The notes: generated from the sequence alone by a model not told the origin. A DNA stretch of 64,000 bases from Lutibacter sp. (GCA_030694935.1 JAUYUA010000039.1:1-64000); one strand, 5' to 3'; shown: positions 1-10,247, counted from the first letter of the stretch. Numbers and translations: made by a program.

Positions 1-1090
1 TGTTGTTGAAGTTTCGCTGGCATACCAAAGAATTCCGGTTCCTGTAGCGCTTAAATTAGCGACGGTCGGATTGTTGATTGCGCAAAAAATCTGATTTTGA
101 GCACTTGTTGTTGGCGGCGGCGTTACGATAATGGTAACATTAACTGCCAACCTTAAAACACTTTCACAACCGGTTGCTTCAGCGGTTTGTGTTGCCCAAT
201 AAGTTGTTCCGTTTACCAATAAATCTGCCGTATTTAAAACTGTTGTGGAGGTTTCCGTTGCATACCAACGTTTTGCTGCTCCGCTTGCATTTAAATCGGC
301 AATTGTGGCATTTTCAATTTCGCAAAAAGTTTGGTTTGCATTGGTTGTAGTTGGTGGAGGCGTTGTGTTTATAACAACGCTAACAGCCAGTCTTGAAGCA
401 CTTTCGCAGCCAGAAGTTGCGTTGGTTTGCGTTGCCCAATACGTTGAACCGCTTACTAAAAGAGCAGACGAATTTAATGCCGTTGTGGAAGTTTCAGTGG
501 CATACCAAAGTATTCCTGATCCGCTGGCGTTTAAATTTTCGACTTTCGGACTGTCAATTGCACAAAAAACCTGATTGGTTTGTGTGGTTGTTGGAGGCAG
601 CGGCTTAATAATTGAAACGTTCACAACCAGTCTTACAGCACTTTCGCAAGTAGAATTTGGTTCCGTTTGACTAGCCCAATAATCTTCACCATCAATCAAT
701 ACTTCTGAAGGGCTTAAAGGCGTTGTGGAAGTTTCCGTATCATACCATTGAATATTGCTTCCATTAGCACTTAAATTTCCAACCTTAGCATTTTCAATTT
801 CACAAAAAACTTGAGTGACATTGGCTGTTGTAGGCGGAGGAATAACCGTAATGTTTGCCGTTATTTTTAATCTGACCGCACTTAAACAACCAGAAGCTGG
901 ATCGGGAAGTGCGCCCCAATAATCTTCTCCGTCAACAAGTGGTTCTGCAGCGCTTAATGCGGTTGTTGACGTTTCAGTATCATACCAAACAACATTGTTT
1001 TCGTTTGTGCTTAAATCTGCGACAGTGGCTTTTTCAATTTCACAAAAAACCTGAGTGCTATTTGCTGTTGTTGGTGGTGGAACTATGGTA
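1..1090 (-). repeat. In-register 240-bp (80-aa) tandem coding repeats
   Basis: 'cataccaa/cataccat' (Trp-Tyr-Asp/Ala codons on minus strand) recurs at 21, 261, 501, 741, 981 and 'c[ag]caaaaa' at 81, 321, 561, 801, 1041: exact 240-bp spacing. Confidence 0.9.
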
Positions 1091-2121
1091 ATTGTTACAG
1101 AAATAGTTGCAGAATCACTAGGACAAATACCTAAAATACTTGAAACAGTGTAAGTATAGGTGCCAACAGTATTTATACCCGGTTCGAAAGTTCCTAAATA
1201 TCCGTTCGATAAGGCACTTGGTCCGGTCCAAATTCCTGTTGTGTTGGGAGCTCCTCCCAATAAATCAAATAAATTTGTGGTCACAAAACTCACTTCACAT
1301 TCCTGTAATGAACTGCTTTCTCCTGCATCAGGAGCAGCATCTAAAACAACGGTGGTTTGTGCTCTTATAGAGCTAACGCAAGGAAAAGTAACTTCAGCCA
1401 CCCAATAGTCCTCACCATTTACTAAAGGTGTTGTTGTTTTTAAAGGTGTGATTGAAGTTTCAGAATCATACCAAAGAACAGAAGTTCCTGACGACTTTAA
1501 ATTGGCAATTGTCGGGTTTGGCGGATAACAAAATGATTGTATGGGTGCTGTAGTGGGCGTAATAGGATCTAATAAACTCACCATTGTAGGAAATCGAGCA
1601 CTGGTACAACCATTTTCAGTTTGTTGCACCCAGTAAGTCCTTCCATTCACCAGAAGTGTTGAAAGCGGAAGAAAATTCCCTCCAATTTGGGCATCATACC
1701 ATGCGATATTTTCTCCCGTTGCAGATAAATTGCCTACAGTTGGTTTGTCTATGGCGCATTTCGTAACGGCTACATCAACGTTTGTTGGGAAATCACCGTA
1801 AATACTGACAGTAACTGCCAATCTGCTTGTGCTGCAACTACCGCCGGAAATATCATCGGCGTAATAAGTTATGCCATTGACAAGAATTTCTGTGGTGCCA
1901 TATAATTCTCCTCCGGAAGGCTCGTCGTACCAAACAATGGTACCGCCGGTCGCAGTTAAATTTGCAATGGTGCTGTTATTTATTTTACAAAATACCTGAG
2001 AAGCAGCTCCTGTTGGTGGTTGGTTGGTGCATTGCGAATAAGTTGAGTTATAGGTTAGTGAGAAAATAAAAATGATGAAAAGGGTAATTTTTTTCGATAA
2101 AGTGAGTAATTTTTTTTTCAT
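1..2121 (-). CDS. Large secreted Ig-like/adhesin-type repeat protein (3' end beyond window start)
   Basis: Open minus-strand frame read from ATG at 2121 (MKKKLLTLSKKITLFIIFIFSLTYNSTYSQCTNQPP..., signal peptide) towards position 1; I read no stop over the part I translated. Contains repeated '...FCEIE.ATVADL....VVWYDTETSTTAL...LVDGEDYWG...CLSAVRL..TV' modules. Not in the ORF track because it runs off the window; plus-strand ORFs here are shadows. Confidence 0.85.
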   Translation of the reverse strand, partial: MKKKLLTLSKKITLFIIFIFSLTYNSTYSQCTNQPPTGAASQVFCKINNSTIANLTATGGTIVWYDEPSGGELYGTTEILVNGITYYADDISGGSCSTSRLAVTVSIYGDFPTNVDVAVTKCAIDKPTVGNLSATGENIAWYDAQIGGNFLPLSTLLVNGRTYWVQQTENGCTSARFPTMVSLLDPITPTTAPIQSFCYPPNPTIANLKSSGTSVLWYDSETSITPLKTTTPLVNGEDYWVAEVTFPCVSSIRAQTTVVLDAAPDAGESSSLQECEVSFVTTNLFDLLGGAPNTTGIWTGPSALSNGYLGTFEPGINTVGTYTYTVSSILGICPSDSATISVTITIVPPPTTANSTQVFCEIEKATVADLSTNENNVVWYDTETSTTALSAAEPLVDGEDYWGALPDPASGCLSAVRLKITANITVIPPPTTANVTQVFCEIENAKVGNLSANGSNIQWYDTETSTTPLSPSEVLIDGEDYWASQTEPNSTCESAVRLVVNVSIIKPLPPTTTQTNQVFCAIDSPKVENLNASGSGILWYATETSTTALNSSALLVSGSTYWATQTNATSGCESASRLAVSVVINTTPPPTTTNANQTFCEIENATIADLNASGAAKRWYATETSTTVLNTADLLVNGTTYWATQTAEATGCESVLRLAVNVTIIVTPPPTTSAQNQIFCAINNPTVANLSATGTGILWYASETSTT

Positions 2122-2326
2122 TAATTGTTAGGTTAGTTAATTTTTTAAATTATAGCAAAAATTTAAAAAGTGGGAATTTTTTATCATATAAAATAAAAGC
2201 AATTTAACCAATAAAATAGCTTGCTGTGGCAGAAGTTATAAACATAGTTATTAAGATTTTTTTAAAATTTCATAGTAGTTTCTTTTTAATTGTTTCCGTA
2301 CATTTGGACCTATAAAAATCAGTTTC

Positions 2327-3679
2327 ATGAATTATCATTTTATAGCGATTGGCGGTAGCGCCATGCATAATTTAGCATTGGCATTACATCAAAAAGGAGA
2401 TAATATAACAGGCAGCGATGACGCTATTTTTGAGCCATCAAAATCCAGATTAAAAGCGAAAGGTTTATTGCCAAAAGAAGAGGGTTGGTTTGAAGAAAAA
2501 ATAACACCGGACCTTGATGCAGTAATTTTAGGGATGCACGCAAAAGCCGACAATCCCGAGTTGATAAAAGCAAAAAGGTTGGGAGTAAAAATATATTCCT
2601 ATCCTGAGTTTTTGTATGAACAATCTAAAGATAAAACAAGGGTAGTCATTGGCGGCTCGCACGGAAAAACCACCATCACCTCAATGATTTTACATGTGCT
2701 CAACCATCACGAAATTGCGGTGGATTATATGGTTGGCGCACAGCTGGAGGGTTTTGACACGATGGTTCATTTAACCGCTGAAAATGAATTTATGGTGCTT
2801 GAAGGGGATGAGTATTTATCAAGTCCCATAGATTTGCGCCCGAAATTTCATTTATACAAACCCAATATTGCACTTTTAAGCGGCATTGCCTGGGACCATA
2901 TCAATGTTTTTCCAATTTATGAAAATTACGTTGAGCAGTTTTCAATTTTTGTAAATTCAATGACCAATGGCGGAATCATGGTTTACAATGATGAAGATAA
3001 TGAAGTGAAAAGGGTGGTGGAACAAGCCACAAATCCCATAAAAAAATATCCTTACAGCACGCCAAATTACCGAATTGAAAATGGTGTTACTTATATAGAA
3101 ACTTCTTTGGGAGAAATGCCTTTAGAAATTTTTGGAAAGCACAATTTACAAAATTTGGCAGGAGCAAAGTGGATTTGCCAGCACATGGGCGTTGATGAAG
3201 CCGATTTTTTTGAAGCCATTGCAAGTTTTAAAGGCGCCAGCAAGCGTTTGGAAAAAATAGCAGAAAGTGAATCGACCGTGGTTTATAAAGATTTTGCGCA
3301 CTCACCAAGCAAAGTGGAAGCCACAACAAATGCCGTAAAAGGCCAGTATCCCAATAAAACGCTATTGGCTTGTTTGGAATTGCACACCTACAGCAGTTTA
3401 AATGCCGAATTTTTAAAAGAATACAAAGGTGCATTAAACAGGGCCGATAAAGCCGTCGTTTTTTATTCTCCTCATGCCGTTGAAATTAAAAGGCTCGAAA
3501 AAATTAGCGAGCAGCAAATAAGAGATGCTTTTGAGCGCGAAGATTTAATTGTTTATACCAATCCAACCGAGTTTAGGGAGTTTTTATTCAACCAGAATTT
3601 TGAAAATACCGTTGTTTTGTTAATGAGTTCAGGCAATTATGGCGGACTGGATTTTGATCAATTTAAAGCGTTAATTTAA
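2327..3679 (+). CDS. mpl: Mur ligase family, Mpl-type (UDP-N-acetylmuramate:L-Ala-gamma-D-Glu-meso-DAP ligase)
   Basis: MNYHFIAIGGSAMHNLALALHQKGDNITGSDD; GSHGKTTITSMI P-loop; full-length Mur ligase architecture. Confidence 0.85.
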   Translation: MNYHFIAIGGSAMHNLALALHQKGDNITGSDDAIFEPSKSRLKAKGLLPKEEGWFEEKITPDLDAVILGMHAKADNPELIKAKRLGVKIYSYPEFLYEQSKDKTRVVIGGSHGKTTITSMILHVLNHHEIAVDYMVGAQLEGFDTMVHLTAENEFMVLEGDEYLSSPIDLRPKFHLYKPNIALLSGIAWDHINVFPIYENYVEQFSIFVNSMTNGGIMVYNDEDNEVKRVVEQATNPIKKYPYSTPNYRIENGVTYIETSLGEMPLEIFGKHNLQNLAGAKWICQHMGVDEADFFEAIASFKGASKRLEKIAESESTVVYKDFAHSPSKVEATTNAVKGQYPNKTLLACLELHTYSSLNAEFLKEYKGALNRADKAVVFYSPHAVEIKRLEKISEQQIRDAFEREDLIVYTNPTEFREFLFNQNFENTVVLLMSSGNYGGLDFDQFKALI

Positions 3680-3684
3680 TTTTT
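3641..3684 (+). repeat. Left direct repeat flanking accessory island 1 (att-like; 3' end of mpl)
   Basis: ggcggactggattttgatcaatttaaagcgttaatttaattttt; 43/44 match to 10845-10888. Confidence 0.9.
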
Positions 3685-3723
3685 AGTTTAAAATAAAGGA
3701 GCGAATAATTCTTGAAAATAAAA

Positions 3724-4137
3724 TCACATTTTTCTTGAGATTAATAACAATCCAATACCCACAAACATCAAAATTAATAAATTAAGAACCGTTTTATTTC
3801 CATCATATGCAGAATTTAGTTGTGGGCAGCATTGCAAATATCTTACTCTCATTTGCATTTTGTTATTATGTTTTAAAAATACAGAATTACTAATTCTTTG
3901 CCCAGTTCCTGAAAAAGTTTTCCCTTCAACATTAAATTCATAACCAAACAAATAGGTATATTGATTTCTTATGGTTTCATTTCGTTCACCGTATTCTTGT
4001 CGATAACTTGTTACTTTTGCATTTATTTCAGTTCCAAATAAAGCTAAAGTTCCTAAAAATAGGCTATAAATTAGGAATATTGAGCCGACAGATATGATAA
4101 GCCATTTCCCGAAATTTGAAGGTTTGGATATTGCCAT
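3724..4137 (-). CDS. DUF3592-like membrane protein
   Basis: N- and C-terminal TM helices flanking a beta-rich segment with YxYxFGYEFNVEGKTFSGTG and VRYLQCCPQLNSAYDG. Confidence 0.6.
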   Translation of the reverse strand: MAISKPSNFGKWLIISVGSIFLIYSLFLGTLALFGTEINAKVTSYRQEYGERNETIRNQYTYLFGYEFNVEGKTFSGTGQRISNSVFLKHNNKMQMRVRYLQCCPQLNSAYDGNKTVLNLLILMFVGIGLLLISRKM

Positions 4138-4230
4138 ATTCTTTTATGGTTTTGAACGGATATTCAAAATTATGAAAAATAGATTGTTTATTATTTTTTT
4201 TGAAAGAATAAAAACTTGTTGTAAATTTAG

Positions 4231-4273
4231 AATCATATTTATCTATTTGATATATATATAGATAAATATGATT
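4231..4273. promoter_or_regulatory. 16-bp perfect inverted repeat (11-nt loop) between divergent genes
   Basis: aatcatatttatctat - ttgatatatat - atagataaatatgatt. Confidence 0.6.
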
Positions 4274-4341
4274 TCCATAAACACTAACTACTAAATCCAC
4301 TTTTATTATTCTGATGTTAATTATATTTAATAATTATAATT

Positions 4342-7300
4342 ATGAAATTATATGTTTATTTAGTATTTGTCCTTTTCCTATATACTTTTGAAGTTTTTCC
4401 TCAAGAAAATCCAATGGATGTTACCGTAAGGCCTGACAAGATGTTGGAGTGGAATCGTTTACCTAGCGATGCTGAAATAACAGACGCGGTTAGAAATTTA
4501 CAGACTGAATTAACGCAAGAGATCAGTGTAAATGGCGTGCAGGTTGACAGTAAAAGAGTTGAATTATCAGAAGTGATAAAATCACATAACAAATTATTGG
4601 CGGGTAAAAGAGAGCCTTGGACTATTTCAAGTGCTAAAATTTTTGGAGCTATTATATCCCAATATGGAACTGCTGTAAGAGGTTATTCACTGCTTCAAAA
4701 TGGGCAAACAGGAAAATTTGGATTTGTTTATGGATATATGGGAAGTTATAGACCAAAATCTATTTCCGAAGCGTATAATGACAGTTATAATGGGATTAAA
4801 AATTCAGAAAATGGGGCTTTCGGTTTTGCTCCGCCAATGGGTTCTGGTAACGATAATTCAAATATTTCAGGAACTGATATTGAAGGAATTGTTTCAACCG
4901 AAGGAGAAGAAGATGAGATCCCTTGGGAACTTGTTGTAGGAGGTTCCATTGCTGTTGCTGTAGCTGCTATTTTAAGAAAAATATTAAAAAAAGGCGCAGT
5001 TGCAGCGGGCAAATCTGCCTCAAAATCCAATAAAAATCAAAAAGAACAAAAGGAAGAAGAAAACGAGGAAGAAGTACATTATATATTACAACTTAATAAA
5101 GAAAGCTTTCAACTCAAACTTAACGAACCAGAAACCTTAGAAGCTCGGGTATGGAAAGTTACCGCCAAAGGAGAAAAACAATGCAATGCGAACATCCAAA
5201 TTCAGAATTCTGAAAAAGCCCTTAATGTAAATCCAACAAACGGAGTGGGAAGTTTAAATGTGCAATTGTTATTGCAAAAACAACCTAAAGAAGCTAATTT
5301 TAGCATATTGGTGGCTGCAAATGCAGAAGGTCACGAATTTCAAAGAGCTGTCAATATTCGACCTTTTGGAGAAATGCAAATTGTAGTGGAAACCGCTCCT
5401 GACAACAAACGTTCTTTACGTCCAGACACATTTCAAACAATTGCTTGCTATGCCCAAGTTGTGGATGAAAATGGTAAAAATATCCCTGATTTAACTGAAA
5501 AAATTAAATTCGATCCTAAAAGTGATTGGATAGATATGTCGGAAACTGTTAGTGACAATGATAAAATGGGTGTTAATATTGGTTGTACCAATCCTAATCC
5601 CAACGCTGCAGTTTCAAATCCGCCAAATTCTGTTACCTTAAGCATTACTATGGATGAAGTTGTAGAAGGCGAAGAACCTTTAAAAACCGATTTGGTGATT
5701 ACATTATTAGATTGCAAATTGGAAGTTGAAATTACTGAATGTTCTTTTCCTGTAACTGATGAATTAAGCGAAATTATATTTAATGCGTATATAGAAAACC
5801 CAGATGGAGATGAAGATTGGAATTTCAGCGGTGAATATCGTAAAGGAATTGATCCTGATGAACCATTGACGGAAATTAGTATTAGCAAAAAATCAGAAAC
5901 TGAAGTTACAATAACACTTACAGGCCCTATTTTAAAACCTGGCGGCAATGAAACTTTTTTAAATAAAACTTTAGTTATTTCCGCGGCACAAGGCGAAGAA
6001 AAACCATTGGAAAGACATATTTCGGTAACAGTTTCTCAAGTTGGTTTGTTTATAAAACATGGCATAGAAGGTAAAAACGAGTTGATGTTTACCGCAAATA
6101 AACCTTTTGAATCAAATCTAGATTTTGCACTGTACAAATTTGATAAAAACACCAATCAAATATTGGTTGACGAAAAAGGATTGGAATATCTAACCTTCGA
6201 GTTACAAAATGAAGAACAGGAAATCGTCAATTTTGAAAGTGTATTAAAGCCCTCATTTTCATTTGATAAATTAGTGACAAATATTCCTTATGGACGTTAC
6301 AATTTTAAAACTGAAGAAGATATTCCAGGTTTTGGGGATATCAAAACCTTGAATTTTTTAGTAAAAGCACCTTTAGGAATTGATGATGATCCAGAAGCTT
6401 TTGAGGAGCTATTAAAAGTAAGAGTCAGAACATTTGGCATAGGAAAAGAATTTCCTGAATGGGTAGAAGCTTATGAACAATGCAAACATATAATCAATAA
6501 TTATGTGCCAATAGGTGAACCTCGAAATAAATTAAATGATTTGTTGGAGCAACGTAAACATACCTTAGGTGCCGAAGGATTGACCGAATTGAGAAACAGA
6601 ATTTGGAAAATAGCACAGGATTTAATATTGGCGGAAGGAGCAGAAGGTTATAAAAGTATGGAAGTTTGGGCAAACCGAATTACCGTGACTTTAGAATGGA
6701 CAGAATGGGCCGGAGATTTGGCTTTCAATGCATTGGCAGCTTATTATTTAAAAGGTGTTGGCGCTATGGGAGCAAGTATGGTAAAAGGAGGAATGATAGA
6801 AGCGTTGAATTTCTATATCTATGATAATGACAAGGGTTGGGATGTTTTTGCTGATAGACAATATGAAAAAATTATTCCTTTTTTAATGAATGTTGCCAAA
6901 GGCAGAATTATAAGTGTAGAAAATATTGAGTTGGTTGTTAAAAAGAATAAAGTTTTAGCATGGACTATTTTTATAAGTTGCGAATTTTTATACAATTTGT
7001 ATCAAACAAAATCTGTTGTTGAAGCAGCTAAATTAACTGCCGCTCAACTGCGTGATGAATTAATTATGCGAAAACTCACTGCCCAACTTCAGAAAAATGC
7101 TTTAAAATACAATATCAAAATTGCAACACCAGATGAAGTTTTAGATGATTTAGTAAAAAGTGTAAAAACGGTAAATGGTGAAGAAATCATTGATCCAAAA
7201 AAATTATTGGAATTTATGCGCGATCCTGCTGCAGTGAGAACCATTAAAAATCATGGAACGGAATGGATGAAAAAAGTTTTTGAAAAATCACGGAATAAAA

Positions 7301-8091
7301 TCTATGAAAAACACGATGCAGACCTAAAAAAATACATTTCCGAGACGTATAAATTGGATCCAAAAGATGTGAAGATAGATGATTTCAGGACACCAGGCAC
7401 AGATGGTAAAACAAATCTTAATACCGATAGGGATTATAGGGTTTTACGAAAAGTGAAAACCAAAAATGGCAATGTTTGGATAGAAGTTCAAAGTCCAAAT
7501 TGGAAACAAAAGTCGTATGAAATTTTTGGAGAAACAACAGGAAAACCTTTTGGAGTTGATGCTAAAGAATGGGCAGATAGGCACCAACAAAGAGGAACTG
7601 ATCGTTTCGATTCTGAAGCAAGTAAAGATTATGCAGATAATACTTATAATCCAGATACAGGTGAAATTAATAGAAATAAACCCAATATTTTACAGGTAAA
7701 AGAAGGTAAAGGACGCTTGATAGATTCTGAGGAATTGGGAAATATGTATAAAAATAAAGTAAACCACGCCTTAGAACCGGGAATGGAGCCAGAAGCATTT
7801 GCACAAGCTAAAAAAGGGGTTGATACTTTAAAAAAAGTGAGAGATGGTTATGGCGTTCAAGGTTTAGATGTTCCTGAAATTCCGGATAAATTAAAAAAAG
7901 CCATGGACATTGTAGAAAAAGCTCATGTAGATGTAAATGCAACACCTGAACATATTGAAATGCTTAATAAACAGCTAAAAGATTTGGACTATAAAAATAT
8001 AGGAGATGTAGCCAAAGATATGGCAGATAGTTTCAAAGATTTAAAAAAGCACGACTCAAATGACCCTAGACAGGTAATTTTTGGTTGGTAA
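4342..8091 (+). CDS. 1249-aa signal peptide/TM protein with beta-sandwich-like repeats and a distinct C-terminal module
   Basis: N-terminal signal sequence MKLYVYLVFVLFLYTFEVFPQE; TM segment WELVVGGSIAVAVAAILRKILKK; acidic/Lys-rich linker; long beta-rich middle; C-terminal DFRTPGTDGKTNLNTDRDYRV... module. Confidence 0.75.
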   Translation: MKLYVYLVFVLFLYTFEVFPQENPMDVTVRPDKMLEWNRLPSDAEITDAVRNLQTELTQEISVNGVQVDSKRVELSEVIKSHNKLLAGKREPWTISSAKIFGAIISQYGTAVRGYSLLQNGQTGKFGFVYGYMGSYRPKSISEAYNDSYNGIKNSENGAFGFAPPMGSGNDNSNISGTDIEGIVSTEGEEDEIPWELVVGGSIAVAVAAILRKILKKGAVAAGKSASKSNKNQKEQKEEENEEEVHYILQLNKESFQLKLNEPETLEARVWKVTAKGEKQCNANIQIQNSEKALNVNPTNGVGSLNVQLLLQKQPKEANFSILVAANAEGHEFQRAVNIRPFGEMQIVVETAPDNKRSLRPDTFQTIACYAQVVDENGKNIPDLTEKIKFDPKSDWIDMSETVSDNDKMGVNIGCTNPNPNAAVSNPPNSVTLSITMDEVVEGEEPLKTDLVITLLDCKLEVEITECSFPVTDELSEIIFNAYIENPDGDEDWNFSGEYRKGIDPDEPLTEISISKKSETEVTITLTGPILKPGGNETFLNKTLVISAAQGEEKPLERHISVTVSQVGLFIKHGIEGKNELMFTANKPFESNLDFALYKFDKNTNQILVDEKGLEYLTFELQNEEQEIVNFESVLKPSFSFDKLVTNIPYGRYNFKTEEDIPGFGDIKTLNFLVKAPLGIDDDPEAFEELLKVRVRTFGIGKEFPEWVEAYEQCKHIINNYVPIGEPRNKLNDLLEQRKHTLGAEGLTELRNRIWKIAQDLILAEGAEGYKSMEVWANRITVTLEWTEWAGDLAFNALAAYYLKGVGAMGASMVKGGMIEALNFYIYDNDKGWDVFADRQYEKIIPFLMNVAKGRIISVENIELVVKKNKVLAWTIFISCEFLYNLYQTKSVVEAAKLTAAQLRDELIMRKLTAQLQKNALKYNIKIATPDEVLDDLVKSVKTVNGEEIIDPKKLLEFMRDPAAVRTIKNHGTEWMKKVFEKSRNKIYEKHDADLKKYISETYKLDPKDVKIDDFRTPGTDGKTNLNTDRDYRVLRKVKTKNGNVWIEVQSPNWKQKSYEIFGETTGKPFGVDAKEWADRHQQRGTDRFDSEASKDYADNTYNPDTGEINRNKPNILQVKEGKGRLIDSEELGNMYKNKVNHALEPGMEPEAFAQAKKGVDTLKKVRDGYGVQGLDVPEIPDKLKKAMDIVEKAHVDVNATPEHIEMLNKQLKDLDYKNIGDVAKDMADSFKDLKKHDSNDPRQVIFGW

Positions 8092-8133
8092 TAATAAGAT
8101 GAATTTAATATAATTTATAAATCATAATTAAAG

Positions 8134-8748
8134 ATGTCCTATTGCACAAATTGTGGTACAAATAATCCTGTGGAAGCTAAATTTTGTCCTTCTTGCGGAA
8201 CTAAAACTATTCTTAAAACTAAGAATAAATATCTTACCGGATATAAAGAAAAGATGTACAAAAATACGGTGATGTCTTTAAAAAATGAAGGACGAAATTT
8301 TGCTGAAAGCAAGGTTAAAGAAGCGTTTAATTCCTTAACAAAAAGACCAACAAATATTTCAGAAAAAACCCAAAATATGTCAGAGGTTTTTAAATCCACA
8401 AAAAAAATAGAAACAAAACAGACCGATAATATTTCAAAAGCAGGAGGAATAACTATTTGGACTTGGATTTATTTGATTATCAATGTATTATTAGTGTATA
8501 ACGGTTATATAATAGATACAATTTTAGGTACTTTATTATTTTCAGTTATAGTTTTGTTGTTTGTGTTTTTAAGAAGATCCAAACCCAATCCATACAATTG
8601 GTTGGTCAAAATTATCTTGGTATTACAAATAGCTTATTTAGTTTTAGTGTTGCCAGAAGGAATCTTGTACCTTGGAATAAACACTTTGCTTTTAATTGGA
8701 ATATTTATTACAGACTTTATTCTATTATTTAAAGGAAATAAGAAATAA
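8134..8748 (+). CDS. Zinc-ribbon domain multi-pass membrane protein
   Basis: MSYCTNCGTNNPVEAKFCPSCGTK (CxxC...CxxC) followed by several TM helices. Confidence 0.75.
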   Translation: MSYCTNCGTNNPVEAKFCPSCGTKTILKTKNKYLTGYKEKMYKNTVMSLKNEGRNFAESKVKEAFNSLTKRPTNISEKTQNMSEVFKSTKKIETKQTDNISKAGGITIWTWIYLIINVLLVYNGYIIDTILGTLLFSVIVLLFVFLRRSKPNPYNWLVKIILVLQIAYLVLVLPEGILYLGINTLLLIGIFITDFILLFKGNKK

Positions 8749-8752
8749 TAAT

Positions 8753-9310
8753 ATGTCAAAACATTGTTCAAATTGTGGTGTTGAAATTATTGAAGGAGCT
8801 AGTTTTTGCAGTAAATGTGGTGCTCCTATAGAAAATATTAGCATACAAAACGATAAAGATGATGATATTCTTATTGAAGAAAGTTTGAACCAACCAAATA
8901 AGGAGCTGCGTATTTCTAAAATACTAGTAGGAGTTTTAGTTTTAACAGTTCTATTTTTTATAGGTAAATCATTTTTATTTGACTTTGAACCTATAGAAAA
9001 GTCTTTTTCTATAACAGAACAATTATCGAAGCTGGAAGGTAAGTGGCACGATCCAGCAGCTATTTTACTTGGTGATAAAGATGCCATAATTATTTTAAAA
9101 AGGAAAGGTGAAATAATTACTGGTAAAGATAAAAAAGGGTTGTATAAATTTAAAATAACGCCCTTTGGGTCAAATAATTACCAAGCAATTGTGATGGCGC
9201 AAAATAGGGAAAGTGATTTTTCAGTGCATTTTTATGAAGAAGAGAATAAATTGGTGTTTTTTAGTACGTTAACTAAAAGCAGTTGGTATCTCAAAAAAAT
9301 TAAATATTAA
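8753..9310 (+). CDS. Zinc-ribbon domain single-TM protein
   Basis: Start trimmed from track ORF 8696 to MSKHCSNCGVEIIEGASFCSKCGAP; TM ISKILVGVLVLTVLFFIG; C-terminal beta-rich KLEGKWHDP... domain. Confidence 0.75.
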   Translation: MSKHCSNCGVEIIEGASFCSKCGAPIENISIQNDKDDDILIEESLNQPNKELRISKILVGVLVLTVLFFIGKSFLFDFEPIEKSFSITEQLSKLEGKWHDPAAILLGDKDAIIILKRKGEIITGKDKKGLYKFKITPFGSNNYQAIVMAQNRESDFSVHFYEEENKLVFFSTLTKSSWYLKKIKY

Positions 9311-9314
9311 AATT

Positions 9315-10205
9315 ATGAATTTCTGTACAAATTGTGGACAAAAATTAGTTGAAGGAGCGAAGGACTGCCCTAATTGTGGTGAGAAAATGGGTTTGTTAAA
9401 CAAGAAACAAGAAACACCAGATTCTTCGATACAAAAACCTGTTTCAAGACAAAGCTCAATCATAAAACCAAGTGATTTAGACCAAATTAACAAAACAATT
9501 AGTTTAAAAAACAATCAAAAAAGAACGGTCAATAAATCTTTGATTGTGGCGTTTTTCTCTTTAGTAATTACTGTTTTACCATTTTATAATAATAACCCCT
9601 TAACAGGTTTTTGGACAATCGCATTTATTGGAATGTTTGTGTTTCTGTCGGCTATTATTGTTGCTTTTATTTTTAAAAGTCGTGCCAAAAAATTGCAAAC
9701 TTTGATAACAGGGGAAAATGTTTTGGCGTCTTGGAAGTTCAATGAAGATGATAAATTGGGGTATGTAAACTATCTTTTTGAAAATGAAAAGGCTAAAAAC
9801 AAAGGAATTTTTTGGGTTACATCAATATTGATTGTCGTTATTTTTGGAGTCTTTATACTTGTTATAAATGAGGGAAAAGCAGTTATGTTATTAGTAATGT
9901 TTGCGTTGATTGGGTTTATAGGATTATTTGCTTTTGGAATGCCCATATATTATAAAACCAAAAATTTAAATGGAGATGGAAATGTATTGATTGGTAAAAA
10001 GTTTGCTTATATCAACGGATTTTTTCACAATTGGGATTTTCCGCTTTCAGGAATTAAAAAATGTCGTGTAATTAATGAACCATTTTATGGATTGCATATT
10101 CAGTATTATTATACCGACAGAACTTTCACCAATACTGAAGAATTAAATATTCCGGCACCACAAGAGCTAGATTTAAAACACGTCATAAATGAATTGAAAG
10201 GTTAG
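9315..10205 (+). CDS. Zinc-ribbon domain multi-pass membrane protein
   Basis: MNFCTNCGQKLVEGAKDCPNCGEK plus TM helices and a C-terminal soluble domain. Confidence 0.75.
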   Translation: MNFCTNCGQKLVEGAKDCPNCGEKMGLLNKKQETPDSSIQKPVSRQSSIIKPSDLDQINKTISLKNNQKRTVNKSLIVAFFSLVITVLPFYNNNPLTGFWTIAFIGMFVFLSAIIVAFIFKSRAKKLQTLITGENVLASWKFNEDDKLGYVNYLFENEKAKNKGIFWVTSILIVVIFGVFILVINEGKAVMLLVMFALIGFIGLFAFGMPIYYKTKNLNGDGNVLIGKKFAYINGFFHNWDFPLSGIKKCRVINEPFYGLHIQYYYTDRTFTNTEELNIPAPQELDLKHVINELKG

Positions 10206-10247
10206 TTCCTGCTAATTTTACCTTTTTAAAATTTAAACCTTTGAGCA

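Noticed and set aside
1-1090. Possible CRISPR-like regular spacing
   Set aside because: Period is 240 bp and lies inside a coding frame, with no short palindromic repeats or unique spacers; coding repeats explain it.
245-1408. Plus-strand ORFs 245-574, 393-608, 909-1091, 1140-1370, 1160-1408
   Set aside because: Shadow frames of the minus-strand Ig-like repeat gene, which has a signal peptide and conserved repeats.
4064-4300. Minus-strand 78-aa ORF overlapping the DUF3592-like gene start
   Set aside because: AT-rich overlapping frame with no recognisable domain; conflicts with the better-supported 3724-4137 ORF.
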